Shown: one piece after another, positions 8,403-17,243 of the stretch
Layout of the letters: each line of letters begins with the position of its first letter
How positions within the stretch are numbered: position 1 is the first letter of the stretch
Source of the DNA: an uncultured Anaerolineae bacterium
GTDB lineage: Bacteria > Chloroflexota > Anaerolineae > Anaerolineales > Villigracilaceae
Reading direction: 5' to 3'
NCBI GenBank assembly: GCA_937120535.1
Contig: CAKZJX010000118.1
Coordinates: 1-61,661 of the forward strand
DNA: 61,661 bases
Made by a program: the position numbers and the translations under genes
The notes under the pieces: model-generated
The model's database searches: none
What the model saw: the letters and a program-made list of their open reading frames with translations, nothing else
Told to the model about the DNA's origin: nothing

Positions 8403-9185
8403 ATGCCGACTGCAAACGATATGTTCTATTTCGCTCATGGCCTGGAGAACATCTTGCGTCCACCCTTGGTTTTCTTGCATGGCGCTGGAGGCAGTCATCT
8501 ACACTGGCCTCCCCAGGTACGACGGATGGATAGCCAACGCATTTATGCGCTGGATTTGCCCGGGCATGGAAAATCAGGGGGTGTAGGACGTCAATCTATC
8601 CAGAACTATGCAGCGGACGTGATGAAATTCTTGGACAGAGTGGGGCTGAACGCTGCTGTGATCGTCGGTCATTCTATGGGCGGAGCTATTGCTCTCACCC
8701 TAACGTTAGATTATCCAAAACGCGTTCTAGGGCTAGGCCTGGTAGGCACAGGCGCCCGTTTGCGCGTGCTCCCTGCTATCCTAGAAGCCACCTCCAACGC
8801 TGAGAGATTCTCAGAAGCGGTTCAGCTGATTAACGATATGGCGTTCGGGCCAGCGGCTTCGGCCGGCCTCAAAGAACTGGCCAAGCGCCAAATGATGACC
8901 GTGCGCTCCACCGTCCTACACGGCGACTTTGTGGCATGCGATCGGTTTGATGTCATGCCACGCCTAGGTGAGATTACTGTCCCTACGTTGATTCTATGCG
9001 GCACAGAAGACCGCTTGACCCCGCTCAAATATTCCGAGTTTTTGCACCGCCACATCCCCAACTCGCAATTGATCACCTTTCCTGGCGCCGGCCACATGGT
9101 GATGCTTGAACAGCCCGAAGCGGTTGCTCAAGCGATCTCCCGCTTTGCCAATACCATCCCCTACTACCCTGGAATCGTCGTATAA
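8403..9185 (+). CDS. Alpha/beta-fold hydrolase
   Basis: A 260-residue soluble hydrolase. The oxyanion segment is FLHGAGGSHLHW, the nucleophile elbow is GHSMGG (Ser91), the acidic residue lies in CGTEDRLTP, and the catalytic histidine in GAGHMVMLEQPE, so the Ser-Asp-His triad is complete. Length and motif spacing match the large Abhydrolase_1 group (esterases, lactonases, C-C hydrolases). It begins 10 bases after the histidine kinase gene and is likely co-transcribed with it. The substrate cannot be deduced. Confidence 0.88.
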   Translation: MPTANDMFYFAHGLENILRPPLVFLHGAGGSHLHWPPQVRRMDSQRIYALDLPGHGKSGGVGRQSIQNYAADVMKFLDRVGLNAAVIVGHSMGGAIALTLTLDYPKRVLGLGLVGTGARLRVLPAILEATSNAERFSEAVQLINDMAFGPAASAGLKELAKRQMMTVRSTVLHGDFVACDRFDVMPRLGEITVPTLILCGTEDRLTPLKYSEFLHRHIPNSQLITFPGAGHMVMLEQPEAVAQAISRFANTIPYYPGIVV

Positions 9186-9215
9186 CACTGCGTCGGCCGA
9201 TTCAAAGATCCTCCC

Positions 9216-10391
9216 TCAGGCCGGAAGCTCCAACAGACGATAGGGAAAGTCGTAGGCCGGCATCCGCTCTAGAAAGGGATCGGGATCGAACGCTTCGGGC
9301 CCGAAGACCCCCGGTCCCTTCCAAATTCCCTGTGCGATCATCTCTAAGGCGATCACCGGCCCGATTGCCGTCTGGAGCGCCACCGCCTGGACGCCGTAGC
9401 GAGCCATCGACTCCTGATTGTCCATGATCTGATAGAGAAACACCCGCCGCGGCTGGCCTCCTTTCTGGCCAGTCACCAACGCGCCTACGCATGTTTTCCC
9501 CTGCATGAGAGGGCCTAGGCGAGCCGGATCGGGAAGCAGCGCTGCCAAGACATCTATGGGAGCGACCTTGACTCCTTTCACATCCACCGGTTGGCGCGAG
9601 TGCAGGCCCAACAGCTTGATGGTTTGCATGACGCGCACGAACGTCTCGCCCAGGCTATACTTGAACGTCACCTTGCGGCACGGGATCCAACGTGGGATGA
9701 GTACCACTTCCTCGTGTTCTACGGTAACCACCTCCATTGGGCCGATCTCTGGAAATTCGAACACCTCGTTCTGCGAAAACGGCTCCACCCGATACCACCC
9801 CCGCTCGCGCTCCCAAACAACGGCCGGATCGGTGCACTCTTCCATCACATCATAAATGGAGAAGGTGGGCGCAAAAGGATGGCCCTCGACGGAGAGGGAA
9901 GACCCATCGCGGATGCCGATCTCGTCGATCTCATCGAAAAGATGTTTATAAGCGTACTTGGCAAACACGTCCACAACGCCCGGATCCATTCCCATTCCCA
10001 CCACAGCGAGCAGGCCATTTTCCTCCCATTGGCGAGCACGCTCAAATTGATACTGCCCCATCGTTTCGGCAACGCCGTTCAGCGCCAAGTCCATGTATCC
10101 GCAGTGAGTTTGATAAGCGGCGTCAAAGATGAGGTTGCTGTATTCACAACTGACGGCGTTGAGGAGGAAATCCGCCTGATGAGCCCGGGCCAGCTGGACG
10201 ATGCTCTCCAGACGCGAGGCATCCACCTGCGCCACGGAGCAGTGGGCCGGCCGGCCCAACTTCTGATAGACCTCCAATGCCCGCTGAAGGTTGTAATCGG
10301 CCAGGATCAAGCGTTCTAGCCAGGGGCGCTCCTGGGCCACCAGGGCGATGACCTCTCCTACACTACCCATTCCGATCACAAGCAGGTTCAT
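9216..10391 (-). CDS. Saccharopine dehydrogenase family NAD(P)-dependent oxidoreductase
   Basis: A 391-residue protein beginning with a Rossmann nucleotide-binding motif, VIGMGSVGEVIA, followed by LILADYNLQRA and the DFLLNAVSCEYS segment, and a later saccharopine-dehydrogenase C-terminal-like domain (about residues 125-370). The family includes saccharopine, lysine-forming and carboxynorspermidine dehydrogenases, and many members are uncharacterised. The conserved VGMGMDPGVVDVFAKYA resembles the carboxynorspermidine/saccharopine group. It is encoded against the flanking kinase operon, convergent with the hydrolase gene 30 bases away. No polyamine decarboxylase gene is in the window, so the exact substrate is open. 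Confidence 0.85.
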   Translation of the reverse strand: MNLLVIGMGSVGEVIALVAQERPWLERLILADYNLQRALEVYQKLGRPAHCSVAQVDASRLESIVQLARAHQADFLLNAVSCEYSNLIFDAAYQTHCGYMDLALNGVAETMGQYQFERARQWEENGLLAVVGMGMDPGVVDVFAKYAYKHLFDEIDEIGIRDGSSLSVEGHPFAPTFSIYDVMEECTDPAVVWERERGWYRVEPFSQNEVFEFPEIGPMEVVTVEHEEVVLIPRWIPCRKVTFKYSLGETFVRVMQTIKLLGLHSRQPVDVKGVKVAPIDVLAALLPDPARLGPLMQGKTCVGALVTGQKGGQPRRVFLYQIMDNQESMARYGVQAVALQTAIGPVIALEMIAQGIWKGPGVFGPEAFDPDPFLERMPAYDFPYRLLELPA

Positions 10392-10495
10392 TGGTCGTTC
10401 CGCTCCTCCTGCTCAAGATTGCTCGGGTCAAACAATAGACGTCAACGCGACTCAGGATAGGCAGCCGGCGCTTCATCCTCACAGCGCGAGCAAGG

Positions 10496-11170
10496 CTACT
10501 TCACAAAAATGACGTTTGGGAAGCCCAGGGCAGCAAAAAAGCGCGTCAAAAACGCCTCAGCGTTGATCTGCGCCTGATTCAGGATGCCATCTTCCAGGGC
10601 CGCCTTGAGAATTTCCTGCTCTGCGGTTTGGCGCGCCTGCGTTTCCAGATCGTAGACCCCTTTGGTGAACAGGCCCGTCTGCCGGTCATAGACATACGAC
10701 TTTTGATTGTCCAGCGTCGCAACGAAGACTTCTGCCGGCGGCAGGGTCACATAAAGCACCTTGCCGTCGTAACGCAAATCCTCAGGTTGGATTTTGCTCA
10801 TGTCAATTCCGGCAATCACCTTCCCATGCGCCACAAACAATAGACGATCTCCGAACAGGAAATCAAAACTGCCTTGCCCGATCTCGGCGGTGATCACCTT
10901 TTCAATGCTGTATTGGATGGTCTCCAAGCGAGCCAACGAGCGGATTTCAGTGATGTAGGTGACCGGATCAGGGATGATCGTAGGCGTCGGATTCATCAAT
11001 TGAGCCACCTGGGTCTGCAGCGCAGTGTTGGCTTGGGCCAGGGGTTGAATGGCCGCATTGGCCTGCTGAGCGGTCTGCTGGACGGCATCGCGCACCGTGG
11101 TCACGATGAAATACATGCCGGCCGCCAGGACGATGAGCATGAGAAAGTTGATCCAGCTGTTTCCCTTCAT
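10496..11170 (-). CDS. DUF4230 family membrane-anchored protein
   Basis: A 224-residue protein with a single N-terminal hydrophobic helix (about residues 8-28), a glutamine/alanine-rich helical region likely to form a coiled coil (about 30-60), and a C-terminal domain with the DUF4230 pattern: RSLARLETIQYSIEKVI, then a membrane-distal beta domain ending in ETQARQTAEQEILKAA and a conserved C-terminal FFAALGF. DUF4230 proteins are predicted extracytoplasmic proteins of unknown function. It lies 104 bases downstream of the saccharopine-dehydrogenase-like gene on the same strand orientation and is divergent from the response regulator. Confidence 0.85.
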   Translation of the reverse strand: MKGNSWINFLMLIVLAAGMYFIVTTVRDAVQQTAQQANAAIQPLAQANTALQTQVAQLMNPTPTIIPDPVTYITEIRSLARLETIQYSIEKVITAEIGQGSFDFLFGDRLLFVAHGKVIAGIDMSKIQPEDLRYDGKVLYVTLPPAEVFVATLDNQKSYVYDRQTGLFTKGVYDLETQARQTAEQEILKAALEDGILNQAQINAEAFLTRFFAALGFPNVIFVK

Positions 11171-11391
11171 GGGTCAGATTATAAACCACCCTAGGGCAAA
11201 TTGTACACAGCAAATGGCCAATCAAAGAGTACTTTTCGACCTCGTCTTTTGCCGGCGGAGGCCTGCGATGTCTGCAGCGACAAGCTTGCAGAAGGACAAT
11301 TTATGTATAATATATCCTGCGTCTCCACCTCTTGTCAGAGAGTCGCCGCTTGACTAAAATGAACATCCCAACGAGAGAAAGCAGAGGAGAA

Positions 11392-12051
11392 ATGACCAAA
11401 CAGCGTATCCTGCTCGTAGACGATCATGAAGTAGTCCGACTGGGCCTCAAGGCTCTGCTCGAACGACATCCCAAGTTTGAGGTCGTCGGCGAGGCAGCTA
11501 CAGCACGCGAAGCTCTGGAACAGGTTGCGATTTTGCGACCTAATGTAGTGGTGATGGACATCCGACTGCCTGGCATCTCCGGAATCGAGGCGTGCGAGGA
11601 GATTGTCAACCGCTACCCGAACACCAAAGTCATCATGCTCACCTCCTACGCCGAAGATGAGATGCTCTTCTCGGCCATTCGAGCCGGCGCCTCAGGATAC
11701 ATTTTGAAACAGATCGGCAGCGAGGACCTGATCAAAGCGCTCGAAGCCGTAGGGCGTGGCGAAGCGCTCCTCGATCCGGCCGTCACCCAGCGTGTGTTCC
11801 AGGAAGTGCGGCGTGCTGTCCGTGAGGAAGAAGCGTCGGCCTTCGCCAACCTCAGCCAGCAGGAGAAACATGTCTTACTGTTGGTTTCCGAAGGCAAGAC
11901 CAATCGCGAGATCGCCAAGGCTCTCTTCCTCGGCGAGGGAACGGTACGAAACTACGTAAGCAGCATCCTTTCGAAATTGGGCGTGAATAACCGCGCCGAA
12001 GCAGCAGCGTATGCGGTGGAACACAACTTGCGCGAATACCTCAACCTGTAA
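11392..12051 (+). CDS. NarL/FixJ-type response regulator
   Basis: A 219-residue two-domain regulator. The receiver has the acidic pair Asp10-Asp11, the phospho-acceptor Asp56 ([10 protein letters not shown]), Thr in MLTSYAEDE and Lys in GYILKQIG. The LuxR-type helix-turn-helix lies at about 150-212 ([23 protein letters not shown], then [16 protein letters not shown]). ATG 11392 is chosen because AGAGGAGA lies just upstream; ATG 11359 is an alternative. A TATAAT stands at 11306-11311 but no -35 with normal spacing was found. It is the expected partner of the HisKA_3 kinase at 6648, from which it is separated by three unrelated genes. Confidence 0.92.
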   Translation: MTKQRILLVDDHEVVRLGLKALLERHPKFEVVGEAATAREALEQVAILRPNVVVMDIRLPGISGIEACEEIVNRYPNTKVIMLTSYAEDEMLFSAIRAGASGYILKQIGSEDLIKALEAVGRGEALLDPAVTQRVFQEVRRAVREEEASAFANLSQQEKHVLLLVSEGKTNREIAKALFLGEGTVRNYVSSILSKLGVNNRAEAAAYAVEHNLREYLNL

Positions 12052-12087
12052 CCGACCTCCCTGCGCCGACATAAGAGTAGCCTCTTT

Positions 12088-12651
12088 ATGCTTGCTTCAC
12101 CCCTCCTCACGGATCATGTCGTCACCTTACGACGCTTTCGGCTGAACGAAGCGCCGGCCCTCTACGAAGCCGTTCGTGAGACCTTGCCGGACCTGATTCC
12201 CTGGTTGTCGTGGGCCAAGCCCGATTACAGCCTCGCCGACGCCCAACAATACCTGTACAGCGCTGATCAGAGCTGGGAGAAGGAGCTGCACTACGTCTTT
12301 GCCGTCACCGATGCCCAGGATGGAACCCTACTCGGCACGGTCAGCTTGGGCAGCATTCACTCCTTTCATCGCTTTTGCAATCTGGGATATTGGATTCGAT
12401 CCTCACGACGCGGGCGCGGCTTGGCCGGCCGGGCGACGCTCCTGGCCGCCCGCTTCGGCCTGGAAACCCTAAGGTTGAACCGCATCGAGATCGTGGTTGC
12501 TGTCGAGAACCAGGCCAGCCTGCGTGTGGCCGAGAAGAGTGGTGCACATCGAGAAGGGATCTTGCGCCAACGCATTGTGGTGGGCGAACGAATATACGAT
12601 GCAGTGATGTTCTCCTTGATCCGCGCCGACTTTGGCCTCTCACCGTTATAA
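12088..12651 (+). CDS. GNAT family N-acetyltransferase (RimJ/RimL-like)
   Basis: A 187-residue single-domain acetyltransferase. It starts with the RimJ/RimL-type beta strand VVTLRRFRLNEAPALYEAV, and has NLGYWIRSSRRGRGLAGRAT as the acetyl-CoA pyrophosphate-binding motif A, and ENQASLRVAEKSGAHREGILRQ as the conserved C-terminal part. Members acetylate ribosomal protein N-termini, amino acids, sugars or antibiotics. It follows the response regulator by 36 bases. It also precedes sugar genes, so a role in amino-sugar acetylation is possible but not shown. Confidence 0.85.
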   Translation: MLASPLLTDHVVTLRRFRLNEAPALYEAVRETLPDLIPWLSWAKPDYSLADAQQYLYSADQSWEKELHYVFAVTDAQDGTLLGTVSLGSIHSFHRFCNLGYWIRSSRRGRGLAGRATLLAARFGLETLRLNRIEIVVAVENQASLRVAEKSGAHREGILRQRIVVGERIYDAVMFSLIRADFGLSPL

Positions 12652-12729
12652 TTGGGTGGAAATCGTCACCGCGCACGGCTATAGAGCGGACCAAACCGCC
12701 CCTCGCCGGTTCGCGGATCGGTCAACAGC

Positions 12730-13989
12730 ATGAAACTCCTTCTGGTCAATCAAGCGTTCGTCTCCTTCGATGAACCGGGGTTCACCCGTCACTTTGAAAT
12801 GGCGCGCTATCTGCGTGAGCACGGCCATGAGATGGTGATCGTTGGCAGCGACGTGAACTATCAGACCGGCAAACGCATCTTCGAACATGAAGGATGGATT
12901 GCCGAGCAAGAGCTGGACGGGGTACGCGTGCTGCGCGCTTCCACCTTGCCTGCCCTGCACCGCAATTATTTCTGGCGGGTGATCTCCTTCGTGGGCTTTA
13001 TGTTCACCGCCTTGGTAGCCTCGTTGCGGGTGAAGGATGTGGACCTGGTGATCGGTTCCTCACCGCCGATCTTCCAGGCGCTCGCCGCTTGGTTTGCCGC
13101 CTTCCTGTTGCGCAAACCGTTCCTGTTTGAGGTGCGCGATCTCTGGCCGCAGTTTGCCATTGACATGAAGGTGATCCATAATCCGATCGTCATCCATCTC
13201 GCCTACGCAGTGGAGAAATTTCTGTATCGGCGCGCTGTCCATATCCTGGTCAACTCGCCAGCCTACAAACCCTACATCATCCAACGCGGCATTCCACCCG
13301 AGAAGATCACCTTCATCCCCTACGGCACCGACGTCTCGATGTTTCACCCCAACGTGGATGGCAGCGCGCTGCGCAAAGCCTGGGGCCTGGACGGTAAATT
13401 TATTGTGCTCTACGCTGGCGCCATGGGCCAAGCCAACGACATCTACACCGTGCTGCGCGCAGCTGCCCACCTGCGCCATCATCCGACCATTCATTTCCTG
13501 CTGTTCGGCGATGGCAAGGAAGGCCCCAATCTGCGCGCCGAGGCCCAACGCCTGGGCCTGACCAACGTGACCTTTGGCGGCGTCGCTCCCAAGACCAAAA
13601 TGCCGGCCATTGTCGCTGCAGCCGACGTCTGTCTGGCCATCTTGCAGGACATCCCTGGCTTTCGCATGACCTACCCCAACAAGGTGTTTGACCACATGGC
13701 CGCCGGCCGGGCGACTGTGTTGGTGATCGACGGAGTGATCCGCAAGGTGATCGAAGCCAGCGGCGGCGGCGTGTTCGTGCCGCCAGGAGATGACCTGGCC
13801 TTGGCCAAGACCCTGCAAGAACTGGCGAACGATCCAGAGCGAGTCCGTCAAATGGGACAAAAGGCGCGCCAATACCTGCTCCAACACTTTGACCGCCGCC
13901 AGAAACTGGCCGAAACCATGCAACTCTTCCAAAACGTCATTGCCCAATGCAACCGCCAGGGGGGAAAAGCTCCGTCATCGCCCCAATGA
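12730..13989 (+). CDS. Glycosyltransferase family 4 (WcaI/WbuB-like)
   Basis: A 419-residue GT-B enzyme. The N-terminal acceptor domain starts LLLVNQAFVSFDEPGFTRHFEMARYL, the central linker contains LFEVRDLWPQFAID, and the C-terminal nucleotide-sugar domain contains FIVLYAGAMGQANDI and GGGVFVPPGDDLALAKTL with the acidic residues of the GT4 EX7E region. The RDLWP segment is typical of WbuB/WcaI-like enzymes that extend lipid-linked N-acetylhexosamine. It overlaps the WecA-like gene by four bases (ATGA 13986-13989), which makes a functional pair likely: initiating sugar phosphate transfer, then addition of the second sugar. Confidence 0.9.
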   Translation: MKLLLVNQAFVSFDEPGFTRHFEMARYLREHGHEMVIVGSDVNYQTGKRIFEHEGWIAEQELDGVRVLRASTLPALHRNYFWRVISFVGFMFTALVASLRVKDVDLVIGSSPPIFQALAAWFAAFLLRKPFLFEVRDLWPQFAIDMKVIHNPIVIHLAYAVEKFLYRRAVHILVNSPAYKPYIIQRGIPPEKITFIPYGTDVSMFHPNVDGSALRKAWGLDGKFIVLYAGAMGQANDIYTVLRAAAHLRHHPTIHFLLFGDGKEGPNLRAEAQRLGLTNVTFGGVAPKTKMPAIVAAADVCLAILQDIPGFRMTYPNKVFDHMAAGRATVLVIDGVIRKVIEASGGGVFVPPGDDLALAKTLQELANDPERVRQMGQKARQYLLQHFDRRQKLAETMQLFQNVIAQCNRQGGKAPSSPQ

Positions 13990-15020
13990 GATCGATAGAC
14001 AGCGCCCTGCTTTTCTTGGGAGGGTTTTTTCTCTCAATAGGCCTGCTTTCGTTTGTCGGCGTGGAAATGTTCCGCCGCTTGGCCATCCGACGCCGTATCT
14101 TGGATTACCCTGAGGAGCGTCGGCTTCACATCGTTCCTACCCCGCGCGGGGGAGGGTTGGCGATTGTGCTCCTCACGCTGGGTACGTTGCTGATCCTCGG
14201 ATGGCGAGAGGACGTTGACCGACGCTGGTTGACCCTGTTGACGGCCGGCAGTTGGGTGGCTTTCCTCGGCTGGCGCGACGACCTGCGCTCTCTCCCGCCG
14301 GCCCGGCGCCTGCTCGGCCAAAGCCTTGCCGCCGGCCTGACCCTGGCCGGCCTGGGATCCTTCGACTCGATCGCCGTTCCCCTGCTGGGAGTGTGGCGCC
14401 TCGGACAGGCCGGCCCCTGGATCACCTTCCTCTGGATCGTCGGCTGGATCAACTCCTACAACTTCATGGACGGAATTGACGGCATGGCGGCTGGGGTAGC
14501 CGTCGTCGCCGGCCTGGGATGGACTTTGTTGGCGTTCGGCGATCCACTCCCCTTTTGGTTGGCTTTGACCATCGCTGCCAGCAGCCTAGGCTTTCTCCTC
14601 CACAACCGACCGCCAGCACGCATCTTCCTGGGCGACGTGGGGAGCACCTTTCTAGGATACAACTTTGCCATCTTGCCCCTGCTCACTTCGCGCTACGGAA
14701 GCGATGCGCCCTTGTGCGGCGCGATCATCCTGTGGGCATTTCTCCTGGACACTACTTTGACCTTCCTGCGGCGCCTGACGCATGGTGAGAATCTCTTTAC
14801 AGCTCATCGCTCGCACCTGTATCAACGGCTTGTTGTCGCCGGAACGCGGCCAGGCCTGGTCAGCGCCCTGTTTAGCCTGCTCACTGCGTTGGGAGTGGGC
14901 TTGGCATGGGCCTGGGCAAACCGGGTGACCGCTGTAGCGCCCTTCATCACCCTCGGCCTGCCGAGCCTGTGGGCAGCCCTCTCTGCCTTTGCCGCCCGAC
15001 AACAGACCAGCAAAGGATGA
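13986..15020 (+). CDS. WecA/MraY-family glycosyl-1-phosphate transferase
   Basis: A 344-residue polytopic enzyme of the polyprenyl-phosphate sugar-1-phosphate transferase family. Seen motifs: GWRDDLRSLPPARRLLGQ (aspartate pair of cytoplasmic loop 2), NSYNFMDGIDGMA (catalytic loop 3), FLGDVGSTFLGY (loop 4) and the loop 5 HRSHLYQRLV histidines. It loads HexNAc-1-P or a related sugar onto undecaprenyl phosphate and so starts a glycan chain at the cytoplasmic membrane face. The start within the GT4 stop codon is preferred to an upstream in-frame start. It could serve either the sulfated polysaccharide operon or the glycan genes further right. Confidence 0.9.
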   Translation: MRSIDSALLFLGGFFLSIGLLSFVGVEMFRRLAIRRRILDYPEERRLHIVPTPRGGGLAIVLLTLGTLLILGWREDVDRRWLTLLTAGSWVAFLGWRDDLRSLPPARRLLGQSLAAGLTLAGLGSFDSIAVPLLGVWRLGQAGPWITFLWIVGWINSYNFMDGIDGMAAGVAVVAGLGWTLLAFGDPLPFWLALTIAASSLGFLLHNRPPARIFLGDVGSTFLGYNFAILPLLTSRYGSDAPLCGAIILWAFLLDTTLTFLRRLTHGENLFTAHRSHLYQRLVVAGTRPGLVSALFSLLTALGVGLAWAWANRVTAVAPFITLGLPSLWAALSAFAARQQTSKG

Positions 15021-15158
15021 TCCCGTGAACCATTCCAATTGCGCTCCTCGTTCGCCCAGCCGCACCTGGCTCAGCCTCGCCGCTGATCGCAACACACTGC
15101 CCGAAGAGGGCCGGCCGACGGCAAGCTCCCTTTTCCTCTGCTGCGGAGTAAAGTCTCG

Positions 15159-17243
15159 ATGGCGACCTGGATAGACCAACTGGATGCCCTGCTGTTCCTG
15201 GCCGGGCGCTTCGGCTGGCAGTGGTTGCTCTTCCGCCTGGGTTACGTCTTGTGCATGCGGGTAGGATGGATGCGTTTTCAATTCCCTCCCTACGAGTGGG
15301 ACGAGCGGCCGCTGGCATCGTGGCTGCGGCCAGGGGTGCCTGCTGAGCCCCAAGCCTACGCTGCCTGGCGGGCCGAGCACGAGCCAGCGTTTTTCTTCCA
15401 CGGCCCCCCCTCCCTGCCGGCCGATCCTCCCTGGGACCCGCAATCGGTCGTTCAACAAGCCGAGCGCATCTTGCAAGGCGAACTGCTTTACTTCGAACAT
15501 ACCCCCTTCCCCATCGGTTTTCCGCCCGATTGGCACCTGGACTTGCACAGCGGTCTACGGCTGGATGGACGCCGACATTGGTCCCAGATTCCCGATTTTG
15601 GTGATTACGACATTAAATTCGTTTGGGAGGCCGGGCGCTTCCCTCACGTCTATCCCCTGGTGCGGGCCTATGCCGTGCAGCGAGACGAACGTTACGCCGA
15701 AGCCTTCTGGCGCCTGGTGGAAGACTGGGCCCATCACAACCCTCCTCAGCGCGGTCCACACTGGAAGTGTGGTCAAGAAACCTCATTGCGCCTGTTAGCC
15801 TGGTGTTTCGGCCTGTATGCCTTTAGGCGCTCTCCGTCCACTACGCCCGAACGCCTGGCCCAACTGACCCATTGGATTGCGGCCCAGGCCGAACGCGTGG
15901 AGCGCAACCTCGCCTTTGCCCTCTCCACGCGAGGCAACCATGCCATCAGCGAGGCGTTTGGCCTATGGCTGGTGGGAACACTCTTCCCGGAATTGCGAGC
16001 GGCAGAGCGATATCGTAAACGCGGACGCGCCTTGTTGGAGCAAGAAGCCGGCCGGCACCTCTTCGACGATGGGACGTACTCCATGTACTCTCTGAACTAT
16101 CATCGCTTCGTGCTCCACGTGTACATCCTCGCATTGCGCTTGGGAGAACTCAACGGAGAGCGCTTTTCGGAATCCCTCTACCGCTCCATTGCCCGCTCGG
16201 TGGACTTCCTGAGCCACCTGATCGAACCCGACACCGGCCAGATGCCGGTCTACGGATCCAACGACGGGGCGCGGGTTTGCCCGCTCGACGGATGCGACTT
16301 CACCGACTATCGCCCCACTCTGCAGATCGGCTATTTCCTCACCCAACGACGGCGTCGGTTCGGGCCAGGCCCCTGGGATGAGGCCTTGTTCTGGTTGTTC
16401 GGTGAGCCGGCCCTGAGGTCCCAGCAGGAACCGCCGTGGAGTCCCCAGGGGCGAGGGTTTCCCCAGGGAGGGGTGTACGTGCTACGGGGACGATCGACAA
16501 AAGTCGTCCTGCGTTGCACCGAGTTCCGCGAACGACCTTCTCACGCCGATCAATTGCATCTTGATTTATGGCGGCGCGGTCGTGAGATCGCCTGTGATGC
16601 CGGGACGTATCTGTACAACGGCCCCCTCCCTTGGCGCAACGGCTTGGCCGGCACGGCTGTGCACAACACAGCGACGGTGGACGATCGCGATCAGATGATC
16701 CGTCTCAGCCGCTTCACCTGGGGACGTTGGGCAGGCGGACGGGTGTTGCGCCACGAACCGCGTTTATGGCAGGGCGAGCACGATGGCTATGCCCGCCTAG
16801 GAGTGCATCATGTGCGCACCGTGCTTAGCTTGGAGGACGATCGCTGGTTGATCGTTGACCAACTAGAAGGCCGCCGGCCCCACACCTACCGCTTACACTG
16901 GCTGCTGTGCGACGCTCCCTATCAGCTAGATGCCCAGGCTGGGAGGCTACATCTGTGGCCTGAGGCGGAGGGAGGGTTGGTTCAGGTGGGCGTGTTAGAG
17001 AAACAGGGCACCCTCTCCCTGGTGCGCGCCGATCCCGAATCGACTCGCGGATGGCGCTCGCGTTATTACGGCCACAAGGAGCCGGCGCTCTCGCTCCAAC
17101 TGGAAGTCTGCAGCGAGCGAGCTACGTTCTGGACCTTGTTCGGCTTCCAGGGCGATCTCGTCCGCTTGGACGGCCCAATCCTACAAGTGCAAATTGGCGG
17201 GCGAACGATCGAGATAGCGCTCAACAGGCAAATCCAGCCCTAG
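15159..17243 (+). CDS. Heparinase II/III family protein (polysaccharide lyase-like)
   Basis: A 694-residue protein with the two-part layout of this family: an alpha/alpha-toroid N-terminal half (about residues 80-370; includes RNLAFALSTRGNHAISEA and GTYSMYSLNYHRFVLHV) and a C-terminal beta-sandwich (about 400-680; RPSHADQLHLDLWRRGREIACDAGTYLYN). The toroid GNHAISEA and the YSMYSLNYHRF tyrosine/histidine are the expected catalytic region. No clear signal peptide: the first helix (about 8-30) is hydrophobic but not cleavable-looking. Proteins like this are common in glycan-biosynthesis loci, where they may trim or modify uronic-acid-containing chains. A GGAG lies 10 bases before ATG 15159. The gene ends tail-to-tail with panC. 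Confidence 0.85.
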   Translation: MATWIDQLDALLFLAGRFGWQWLLFRLGYVLCMRVGWMRFQFPPYEWDERPLASWLRPGVPAEPQAYAAWRAEHEPAFFFHGPPSLPADPPWDPQSVVQQAERILQGELLYFEHTPFPIGFPPDWHLDLHSGLRLDGRRHWSQIPDFGDYDIKFVWEAGRFPHVYPLVRAYAVQRDERYAEAFWRLVEDWAHHNPPQRGPHWKCGQETSLRLLAWCFGLYAFRRSPSTTPERLAQLTHWIAAQAERVERNLAFALSTRGNHAISEAFGLWLVGTLFPELRAAERYRKRGRALLEQEAGRHLFDDGTYSMYSLNYHRFVLHVYILALRLGELNGERFSESLYRSIARSVDFLSHLIEPDTGQMPVYGSNDGARVCPLDGCDFTDYRPTLQIGYFLTQRRRRFGPGPWDEALFWLFGEPALRSQQEPPWSPQGRGFPQGGVYVLRGRSTKVVLRCTEFRERPSHADQLHLDLWRRGREIACDAGTYLYNGPLPWRNGLAGTAVHNTATVDDRDQMIRLSRFTWGRWAGGRVLRHEPRLWQGEHDGYARLGVHHVRTVLSLEDDRWLIVDQLEGRRPHTYRLHWLLCDAPYQLDAQAGRLHLWPEAEGGLVQVGVLEKQGTLSLVRADPESTRGWRSRYYGHKEPALSLQLEVCSERATFWTLFGFQGDLVRLDGPILQVQIGGRTIEIALNRQIQP

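Noticed and set aside
11286-11311. TTGCAG/TATAAT pair before the response regulator
   Set aside because: The -10 is perfect but the spacer is only 14 bases; not accepted as a full promoter.
15021-15158. Short frame between the WecA-like and heparinase-like genes
   Set aside because: No RBS, no family match and a composition typical of a shadow frame.
14652-15548. 298-codon antisense frame over the end of the WecA-like gene and the start of the heparinase-like gene
   Set aside because: Runs across two sense genes and has no recognisable motif.
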